Position numbers and translations under genes: made by a program. The notes beneath the pieces were generated by a model. It searched no databases. It had not been told where the DNA came from and saw nothing but the letters and a program-made list of their open reading frames with translations. Positions 55,733 to 64,000 of a stretch of 64,000 bases of DNA are shown one piece after another (positions within the stretch are counted from its first letter, which is position 1; each line of letters opens with the position of its first letter). This stretch comes from Maioricimonas rarisocia (GTDB lineage Bacteria; Planctomycetota; Planctomycetia; Planctomycetales; Planctomycetaceae). The stretch spans positions 4,332,001 to 4,396,000 of the forward strand of contig NZ_CP036275.1 in the NCBI RefSeq assembly GCF_007747795.1, in the 5' to 3' direction.

Positions 55733-56649
55733 TCGAAGACCTCGCGGCGGTAGATCCCCTGGGCAGTCAACACCTTGCGGTACGGGCGGACCGTCGTGCC
55801 GAACGCTTGCATCTCTCCAAAGCCGTACGTTCCACGATGTGCCGACGCCCCGAACGCGGGATTGGCCTCAGGATCTACCAGCTCGTAGCCAGCGGGAAGT
55901 GGTGCCTGCTCGACGACCGCGGAATCATTCGCGATGACCGGCTGGTTGTCGACATCGCGTCCCACCACATCTGCAGGGGCAATGAGCTGACCGGACCCGT
56001 CGCTGTAGGTGTAGGCGACCAGCGCCGCACTCTGGTAGGGGTAGTTGATCCGCAGGGCGACCGTACCGGGATCCAGGCCCCCTCGCTGGCCCGCAGTTGC
56101 CGTAACAGAGAACGGCCCCTCTGATTCCCCGGAGGGGACAACTTCCTCGACAACCCGTTTCCAGGCGGTGATCGTCTCGTAGCCGTCCGGAGACGTACGA
56201 TTCGGCACGCCGTTGCTGTCCGTGCCGATCAGCGGAATCAGCACGGTCTGGTCTCCGTCCGCATTCCACACGAGTGCCCCCGGGTAGCGGAGCATGTCGA
56301 TATCCGGGTCGTAGATGTACAGGGGGAACAGCAACTGGTTGATGAGCGGTAACGTCGCGGCTGACGTGCCGGGAGCCACCACGAGCAGCGTCTCAGCAAA
56401 CAGCCCGCTTTGCTCAAGCGCGTCCTCGAACGGCGTTGCATCAGATGCTGGATCACCAGACGGGGGATAGGGAAATCGCGACAGTTCCATGGCGCCGCCA
56501 TCGGCAGCCTGCTGCAGGACGTTTGCCCCGAACGAAAGAAACCCGAACGTCAACAGCGCGCCGAGCAGCAACGTCGACAGGAATGCGATGATCGCAAATT
56601 CGACAAGTGCCTGTCCTCGACGGCGCGGCGAATGTCGTCTGGCGCGCAT
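55729..56649 (-). CDS. TadE-like pseudopilin, long form
   Basis: 306-aa protein starting RRRGQALVEFAIIAFLSTLLLGALLTFGFLSFG with the TadE cleavage and Glu5 pattern and the helix ANVLQQAADGGAMELS. The remaining ~250 residues, much longer than usual TadE, form a beta-rich domain with aromatic loops (FPYPPSGDP, NYPYQSAALVAYTYSDGSG). It overlaps the TadG-like gene (ATGA). GGTGAG precedes ATG 56649, and an imperfect palindrome of the TGCACA family is 32 nt upstream. Confidence 0.8.
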   Translation of the reverse strand: MRARRHSPRRRGQALVEFAIIAFLSTLLLGALLTFGFLSFGANVLQQAADGGAMELSRFPYPPSGDPASDATPFEDALEQSGLFAETLLVVAPGTSAATLPLINQLLFPLYIYDPDIDMLRYPGALVWNADGDQTVLIPLIGTDSNGVPNRTSPDGYETITAWKRVVEEVVPSGESEGPFSVTATAGQRGGLDPGTVALRINYPYQSAALVAYTYSDGSGQLIAPADVVGRDVDNQPVIANDSAVVEQAPLPAGYELVDPEANPAFGASAHRGTYGFGEMQAFGTTVRPYRKVLTAQGIYRREVFE

Positions 56650-56681
56650 GGTTGCTCACCGCTGCGCAGACACGTTCCATA

Positions 56682-56696
56682 TGCACATAGACTGCA
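56682..56696. promoter_or_regulatory. Imperfect palindrome TGCACA-TAG-ACTGCA
   Basis: One arm is perfect, the other reads ACTGCA; on the reverse strand it is TGCAGT-CTA-TGTGCA. It lies 32 nt before the TadE/TadG operon start at 56649. Confidence 0.45.
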
Positions 56697-56887
56697 CTAG
56701 CAGTTTTAACGGCTTGATGCAGCGAGGGCAACGTTGCCTCGGCACCGGCACTCGCCAGGAGCAAGGGCCGGCCGGAAGCAAATGCCGGCGTTCAATGAGG
56801 TTCGGCGGCGGCGAATGCCGACGCATGGTCGTCCATCAGCCAGCCGTCGACTGAAATCCGCCTGGAATGTCCCGTCGCGGGACCACG

Positions 56888-57640
56888 TCAGGCCGTTCCG
56901 CCGTCGAAGACCAGTCGCGTCACATGAAACAGGCCGATTCCCAGGATCAGGACAGCGCGGACGTATCCCCAGGGGATTCCGGAACTTGACTGCATCAGAC
57001 GGGATGCGCGTGCGCCGAAATGCTGCAATGCAATCCCGACCGTGGACAGGGAGATCGCCATCCCTGCTCCAAACAGCAACACGATCAGGTAGGCCGTGGC
57101 GGGATGACCGGCCGAGAGGCCACCGAAGTAGGCAGCCAGGGCGGACGGACAGGGAAGCAATCCGACTGCCAGGCCGAGCAGTGCGGTCGTCCGATATCCG
57201 CCCGGTCGCGTGGCTTCGTTTGACGCAGGTACCCCCTCTGCTCGCGCGTCGCCACCATGCTGGCAATTCGGGTGGTGTGCTTGCCGGTGGTGGCCACAAC
57301 TGCAGGACGATCCGGTCGCACGGCCGGCCCGGACAAACATCACCGCCCCGACGAGCAGGACGAGCACGGCGCTGACCCACTGCAACACCTGCGAGACGTA
57401 GTGTTCGTGGTGATGATCGCCTGTCAGCACATGATGGGCCAGATGGACCAGCGCTGCGACGCCCAGCAGGGAGACCGAATGGGTCGCAGCCGTCGTCAGC
57501 CCCATCAGGATCGCGTGCCAGGTTGCCCGGCGATTGCCGAGCAGATAGATAAACATTGCACTCTTGCCGTGGCCTGGTTCAAGGGCGGGCAACGCACCAA
57601 GGAGAAAGCTGAGCCCGACCGTGATTTCATGCGAATGCAT
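56888..57640 (-). CDS. NicO/RcnA-family nickel-cobalt transporter-like protein
   Basis: 250-aa inner-membrane protein with six predicted helices and the family signature in the first (LGALPALEPGHGKSAMFIYLLG). His-rich loops follow (TGDHHHEHY and SCGHHRQAHHPNCQHGG), and there is a second-half motif LLGLAVGLLPCPSALAAYFGG. This matches the NicO/RcnA group exporting or importing Ni2+/Co2+; Cys-His clusters suggest metal sensing in the loop. ATG 57640 is used; a TTG nine codons upstream is possible. Export is more likely than uptake, given RcnA resemblance. Confidence 0.87.
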   Translation of the reverse strand: MHSHEITVGLSFLLGALPALEPGHGKSAMFIYLLGNRRATWHAILMGLTTAATHSVSLLGVAALVHLAHHVLTGDHHHEHYVSQVLQWVSAVLVLLVGAVMFVRAGRATGSSCSCGHHRQAHHPNCQHGGDARAEGVPASNEATRPGGYRTTALLGLAVGLLPCPSALAAYFGGLSAGHPATAYLIVLLFGAGMAISLSTVGIALQHFGARASRLMQSSSGIPWGYVRAVLILGIGLFHVTRLVFDGGTA

Positions 57641-57901
57641 CAGTCCAGCACTCTGCGAATCAGACAATACTCATCGCAATCCGTGTGGGAACAAGCGCGA
57701 TCCGTGCGGGATGACCAGTTCATTGACCGTAGTCTGTGCGGAGACGACGAGCAACTTTCCGGCATGACTTCATCAAATCCAAACAGGCGAAAGGCCCCTG
57801 AGATCCGTGGATGACGCTGGTCGGTCCTGCACCGGGCGACTGCCGGAATCGGCGCAGGATCAACTGCCGCCTGCCGGTTGCCGACGACCGGTCCCGGCGA
57901 A

Positions 57902-58702
57902 TCAGTAGGATTCGGCGAAGTGCCCGGTGTAAATGAACGGTTCCGTGTGGTCCGCGGTCTGCGTCGCACCGCCCTGGCGAGCATCGTGGTGGGCCCCGGC
58001 ATGGCGGATCGGCGATTCTTCGGGGGCGGTCTGTTCCAGCGTCGCCAGGAGCCGGCGGGTTCCTTCGAGACTCGGATCGCGTTGCACGGCCTTTCGGAGG
58101 TGAACGAGCGCCCGTTCCTGCCGTCCGGTTCGGGCGAGGAGCATGCCGATGTTGTGATGGGCGGCCGCCGTCCCTGCTGCTGCCTCAAACTGGGTGAACG
58201 CTTCTTCGTACCGGTCCGAGGCAGCCAGCACCAGCTCCAGGTTGACTTGAGCCTGCGGATGGTCTTGCTGCAGTTCGAGGGCTTTGCGGAGTGCCTGTTC
58301 GGCATCCGCCAGCTTGCCCTGCGAGTACAGAAAGTAGCCGTAGTCGTTGTAGAGGTCCGCCGCGCGGGGCGTCTCCTTCAGGGCGCGACGATATTCGCGT
58401 TCGGCGGCGTCGACCTGGCCCTGCTGGTCATACAGGACGGCCAGCGGATGCGCGATCCCCTCCATGTCAGGACTGATCTCGCGAGCCCGTTTGAACTGCT
58501 CGATCGCGTGCCGGTCTTTTTCGTGGGCTGCCAGTTCGAGCGCAGTACGGCGGCAGGCTTCGGCCTTCATGTGGTCGTCGATTGCCTGCAGCTGTCGGTG
58601 TTCCGGCTCGTCCGGTTTCCGTGTCGCGGTTTTCGAGAAGTTCGCGCACCCGGAACCTGCCAGCATCATGGCCAGGATCGGCAGCGTGTATCGGAAGGTC
58701 AT
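57902..58702 (-). CDS. TadD-like tetratricopeptide lipoprotein
   Basis: 266-aa lipoprotein: lipobox MLAGSGC (cleaved near residue 19) and about five TPR units (ALELAAHEKDRHAIEQFKRAREISP, GQVDAAEREYRRALKETPRAADLYNDYGYFLYSQGKLADAEQALRKALELQ, etc.). TadD is a pilotin-like assembly factor of the Tad outer-membrane complex; this protein stands 73 bp downstream of the OmpA-like gene in the same direction. The tail after the repeats is His-rich (HAGAHHDARQ). Confidence 0.82.
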   Translation of the reverse strand: MTFRYTLPILAMMLAGSGCANFSKTATRKPDEPEHRQLQAIDDHMKAEACRRTALELAAHEKDRHAIEQFKRAREISPDMEGIAHPLAVLYDQQGQVDAAEREYRRALKETPRAADLYNDYGYFLYSQGKLADAEQALRKALELQQDHPQAQVNLELVLAASDRYEEAFTQFEAAAGTAAAHHNIGMLLARTGRQERALVHLRKAVQRDPSLEGTRRLLATLEQTAPEESPIRHAGAHHDARQGGATQTADHTEPFIYTGHFAESY

Positions 58703-58775
58703 GCCTCAGGTCGCTCCGTGCAGGACGGCGTGATTCCGTGCGTGGGCAACGCTCTGGTGCTACGTCGTGCAAACG

Positions 58776-59447
58776 TCAGAAGAAACCGCCACCTCCGCCG
58801 ATCCCGCCTCCAGTTCCTCCGACGCCTCCGCCGCCACCGAATCCTCCGCCGCCAGACCGGCCGCCCTGGAGATACTGGTTGTAGATCCGCGGGGCCTCGA
58901 TGCCACGCACACCAACATGCTCCATGGGAGCCACGGTGACCCGCTGTTCGGCATCAGGGACACCTGCCTGGACGAGAAACTCAACGACCGCGGCCCGACG
59001 CTGCTGGTCAAGCCGATGTGACCGCTCGAGGGCGTCGTCGAGGCTCTCGTTATATCCCACCTGAGGCGGTTCGGCCTCAATGAGCACGGGGTCGGGCAGG
59101 TACGGCAGCTGGCTGGCGAGCTGCTTGAGATGCACTCGTCCCTTCGGTCCCAGCTCCGGACCGCCGGAGTACCATTCGTGCCGGGAAATGACGAACTGAT
59201 GCCGCCGGGCCCGACAGATCATCGCGTCGTTCCACTGCGTGACATACGTGCCGGGGGGCGCGGGAATCGCTTCACACGAGAAGTCGGGCGTGCGGCGAAT
59301 CGGGAGACGTTCGTTCCCGCACTCCGCCGGACGGGCCCGGTGCCCGCCGCGCAGGCGGCTCCACCACGTGTCCGCAACGTGCAGTCGCTCAGCGAGCACA
59401 ACGCCACTGGATTCGATCAGGGCCTGCCCGGCGAAACGTCCGATCAT
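58776..59447 (-). CDS. OmpA-like protein with glycine-rich C-terminus
   Basis: 223-aa protein. Residues ~115-190 ([66 protein letters not shown]) have the spacing of an OmpA C-terminal peptidoglycan-binding domain (helix-strand-helix with R-A-x-x-V and L-x-x-x-G-V), although it is divergent. The end is Gly-rich ([16 protein letters not shown]). No signal peptide is evident. The start is ATG 59447, overlapping the tadC stop by 4 nt; the longer open frame upstream is a shadow of tadC/tadB. Probably links the Tad machine to the cell wall or outer membrane. Confidence 0.7.
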
Positions 59448-60373
59448 GTCGCGAGGGCTCCGCGAAGGAACGAATCCAGCACCTGCACGATCTGATACAC
59501 GATCGGCCCGAGGGTCGCTGTCATGATTCCCGGTAGAAAACAGATGATCAAAGGGCCCAGCAACCGGACCGGGACGGCCATGGCGAACGCCAGGGCCCGC
59601 TCGCGGCGACGCACGCGAAGATCGTCCGCCTGAGCACGCAGCGTCTGCGCCAGACTTGAGCCAACCTGCTCCGAATGCATAACGGCAGAGATGAAAATTG
59701 AAAACCAGGGCACTTCGCCCCGTCGCAAGAGCCGACGCAGCGCATCGATCCGACCACGACCGGCAAGAATGTCCATCTGAAACAGACGGAACTCTGTTGC
59801 CAGCGGGCGCTCCCGTGGCTGGGTCATCAGAATGCGATCCAGGGCGGAGTCGAAGCTCAGTCCGGCTTCGGCCAGCGTTGACAGAAGATCGAGCGTCAAC
59901 GGCAGGTCCTGTTCGATCTGCTGGACACGCTTCTTTCGCCGGCTCGCAACAAGGAGAGCCGGGAGACTGGCCAGAAATCCGGCCGCCAGCCACGGGCTTG
60001 CCCATGCGAACGGAAGAAACACTTCTCCAACGCCGCCGGGGAGCGTCACCAGTAGACGTTCCAGCACATCGTCCACTCCGGACCAGAGCAGAAATGACAC
60101 AACGCCAGCTCCGGTCAGCAGTCCCAGCAGGGAGAGGGCCAGGAAAATGGTCACCGCATTCCGCGAGCGGTACCCGGCGCGAAACAGCCATTGACCAATC
60201 AATCCTGAGGACGTCCCCTGCGACAGGTGATCCCGGGGCGGTTGGTCGGCAGCCGGTGACTGCAATCGACGCTCGATCTGCCGATGAGCCATCCAGCTGC
60301 GAAACCAGAAGACAAACGCGGCCAGCAGCGTCATCCACAGCAGGAGCAGAGCGACGGCGTTTGTCGGGTCCAT
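59444..60373 (-). CDS. tadC: TadC-type inner-membrane platform protein
   Basis: 309-aa T2SSF-family protein. Three to four helices, with the conserved F-domain [37 protein letters not shown] and [29 protein letters not shown]. It pairs with TadB to form the cytoplasmic-membrane platform through which Flp is extruded by the TadA motor. It is 36 bp downstream of tadB and overlaps the OmpA-like gene. Confidence 0.92.
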
Positions 60374-60409
60374 GGGGAATACTTCGGCAATCTTGCGGAG
60401 GACTGTCGT

Positions 60410-61270
60410 TCAGAACCGGGGCGTACTCAATCGGGAGATCCACAGAACGCCAATCGCCTGCAGCACGACGGCCGACGTCACCAGTCCCTGGCCCAACAGT
60501 GACCCGAGAAACTCTCCCATGCGGTCCGGATCGTTCCGCCACATCAGGGCGCCGATGAAGTACGTCACGATGGTGACACTGACGACCGACAGCCGCGCCT
60601 GAATCGTCATCGCATTCATCCGCCGGGACAGCTCGAGACGGTCCCGAACCGTTCGTCCCACGTTCGCGAGCGTCTGGGCCAGCCGTCCTCCAACGGACCA
60701 GTTGACCGCAAGCGTCTGCGCGAAGAGCCGCACGGTTTCGAGCGGAACACGATCTGCCATCTCGGTAAGGACCTCGATCGGATCATCGCCGTAGCGAATG
60801 CGGGCGGTCGACTCTCCCAGTTCCCGACTCCAGGGTGCCGCGATGTTCTCGGTCGCCGACTCCATGGCACCCTGGAGGCTCGAGCCCGCCTTGACTGCAG
60901 CAATCATCAGGTCAATCGAATCGGCCAGTTGCTGCTCGACACGCTGCAGACGTCGACGGTACAGCCAGTCATCCGTTTGCCAGATGGCAATCATGACGAC
61001 GACGCCCGCTGCGATCGAATACGGCACGGGCCAGCCGGCCAGCCCGTAGAACCCCGCAGAGACGAGCGGTCCGCCAATTGCCGCCAGCCATCGATACCGC
61101 CGCAGAATCCCGCTACGGGTCCGTCCGATGTCGGAATCCGGCAGGCCGTTCGGACTGAAATCGTGCAGTCTTCGCCGCGTCATGGCTTTGCGCTGACCAC
61201 GGATCAGCGCAACCGCGCTCAGAGCAACTCCGATCGCGAGAACGACAATGGCTAACAGCAGACGCCACAC
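60410..61270 (-). CDS. tadB: TadB-type inner-membrane platform protein
   Basis: 286-aa T2SSF protein with N-terminal helix ([24 protein letters not shown]), [46 protein letters not shown] and [38 protein letters not shown], as in TadB. It is 8 bp after tadA, before tadC, the canonical tadABC order. Confidence 0.93.
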
Positions 61271-61278
61271 CTTGCCAC

Positions 61279-62686
<1,408 letters not shown>

Positions 62687-62694
<8 letters not shown>

Positions 62695-63940
62695 CCGTCG
62701 ACTCCCGGGTGAAACGGCCGTCTTCGGAAGGCACTGCCGCCGACCTGTCGCCTCGCCCGTTTGAGAGCACCGCCTGCTCCCGGAAATGTTCGATCTCGCC
62801 CACAAGCCCTCTCAGCCCGCGTTCCAGCGCCGACCACCGCCGCGGGTTCAGCGCGAACGGTCGTCCGAGATTCGCCGCAGTCAGTGCCCGTCGATCGTAG
62901 GGAAACAGGTGATCCACCGGCTGCTGGAGCGTCGCTTCGATATCCGTGCGTGTGGGGTTTCCCGCAGCTTTCGTCATGCGGTTGACGGCCGTACGCCGTT
63001 GCGCGGCGGGGTGTCCCAGCCCGTCCAGAAGTGAGAGCAGCTGGGTCACACTCAACATCGTGGGCACAACATTGTCGAGAACGATGTAGGTCATGTCGGA
63101 CGCATCGAGGACCGCCATGACGATGCTGTCGAGCAGCGGGAACGTGTCGACCAGCACGTAGTTGTAGGTCCGCCGCGCGAGGTTCAGGATCCGGGTCAAC
63201 AGCGTGTGGCCAATCTCGGTCGCCGCAACCGCATCGGGCGGAGCCGCCAGCAGGTCCAGCCCGCAGGGATGGGGAGTCGTCAACTGCCGCACGAGCGTGG
63301 TGTCCAGGCGTTCGCGCTCGCGGATCGCATCGACCAGAGTCGTCTCCGGGTGCAGATCGAGCATGGGCGCGCAGACACCCATCTGCAGCGACGCGTCGAT
63401 GAGCAGCACCTCTCCCGGATGCTGCTGCGCCAGCCGCGTTGCGGCATTGACCGCGAGAGTTGATTTGCCCACCCCGCCCTTGTTGCTGATGAAGGCCACG
63501 GTCACGCCGCGCGTCGCAGGAACGCGGGCGGCCGTCGTCAGTGTGCGATCGAGCAACTGGCGGAGATCGGCCGAAGAGACCGGACGGCGCAGGAAATCCC
63601 GCGCGCCAAACCGCAGTCCCTCGACAAAGATCGCTCCCTGCGGCGCCTGCTCCCACGTCTGCGAGCTGAACACGTCCGGGCGATACGCACCGGCGATGAC
63701 CGTTTCCGGCGAGACCGCCTGGATTTCCTGGAGCGTCGCCTTGAACGTTTCCATCTCGCCGGGCATGTCAACAACTGCCAGCGGCGGAAAGAGACTGCGT
63801 GCCAGATCGACAGCATTCGTCAGATCGCGCGCGACGTGAACTACGATGCGTCCCGGTGCATCGCTGCTTAAAGCGGTCTCCAGCTCCTCAGGGAGTCCGG
63901 AATCGTCGCCGACGATCAGCAGATGATTTTGCACAGTCAC
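62687..63940 (-). CDS. tadZ: TadZ/CpaE pilus localisation ATPase
   Basis: 417-aa protein with a degenerate receiver-like N-domain (about 1-130, ends FGARDFLRRPVSSADLRQLL) and a MinD/ParA-like ATPase: Walker A SNKGGVGKST (152-161), LLIDASLQMG and YVLVDTFPLLDS. TadZ places the Tad machine at its cellular position. It starts with GTG 63940, overlapping the preceding gene by 4 nt. Confidence 0.93.
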
Positions 63941-64000
63941 TCAATCCCACGTTGCCGGTGTGCCGTCTCTTCCGGGGACCGCCGCTCCGTTGCAGCGGGC
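63937..64000 (-). CDS. C-terminal end of a further Tad-locus gene (partial)
   Basis: Reverse-strand frame with 20 codons (PAATERRSPEETAHRQRGIE) and a TGA overlapping the tadZ GTG (GTGA). This is the end of a gene lying beyond the window; by usual order it may be the secretin RcpA/CpaC or the CpaB/RcpC protein. Too short to identify. Confidence 0.5.
   Translation of the reverse strand, partial: PAATERRSPEETAHRQRGIE

Noticed and set aside
59448-60542. Upstream extension of the OmpA-like frame
   Set aside because: It runs antiparallel-frame through tadC and tadB; the ATG overlapping the tadC stop gives a sensible product.

Overview
The window is GC-rich chromosomal DNA that looks like a planctomycete (Planctomycetaceae-type). 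The marker families are a DUF1501 protein paired with a PSCyt1/PSCyt2/PSD1 (DUF1549/DUF1553) protein, a DUF1559 protein with a type IV pilin-like N-terminus, a secreted PQQ-like propeller, receptor-like Ser/Thr kinases (one carrying two SUMF1 domains), and a DUF4198 protein. Genes are dense on both strands, with several ATGA/GTGA overlaps. No rRNA, CRISPR array or intact insertion sequence was seen. The only RNA gene found is a CAT-anticodon tRNA near 46.9 kb.

Region 1 (1-17 kb) is mostly housekeeping. It holds the C-terminal part of glycerol kinase, an intergenic patch full of short hairpins, a PQQ propeller protein, methionyl-tRNA synthetase, an unusual CinA-like/nucleotidylyltransferase fusion, a CbiX-type chelatase, a transmembrane Ser/Thr kinase overlapping apt, a GlmU-like protein next to glmS (UDP-GlcNAc supply), and a type I glutamine synthetase. 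Two small proteins here (3.1 and 16.9 kb) appear to be paralogues of an unnamed family.

Region 2 (17-34.5 kb) holds a stand-alone Flp-like pilin with a strong terminator, an HDAC-family deacetylase, an EamA-type transporter, a BirA ligase without HTH, a PadR/HAAS-domain pair, a secreted sialidase-like protein, and a first Tad-type pseudopilin operon (TadE, VWA/TadG, TadE, HAMP-like membrane protein). These are followed by a SnoaL protein, an SDR oxidoreductase, a cytochrome c, a GNAT acetyltransferase overlapping a methyltransferase-PTH2 fusion, and a DUF1559/lipoprotein pair.

Region 3 (34.5-46.2 kb) carries large envelope proteins: a 1116-aa kinase with two SUMF1 domains, a PL6-type polysaccharide lyase, the DUF1501 and PSCyt/PSD1 pair, and a DUF4198 protein.

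Region 4 (46.9-64 kb) starts with the tRNA and a decayed tyrosine integrase (in-frame TAG, catalytic C-terminus lost). It continues into a large Tad pilus locus: Flp pilin, prepilin peptidase homologue, TadE/TadG-like proteins, TadD-like TPR lipoprotein, an OmpA-like glycine-rich protein, TadC, TadB, TadA and TadZ, plus the end of a further gene at the window edge. Inside this locus sit metal-related genes (His-rich lipoprotein, CPFC lipoprotein, MerC-like, NicO/RcnA-like) and ribosomal protein L33. A palindrome, TGCACA-N3-TGTGCA, occurs in promoter-proximal positions four times across this locus, twice exactly 62 nt before the start codon. It is the best candidate here for an undescribed regulatory circuit.
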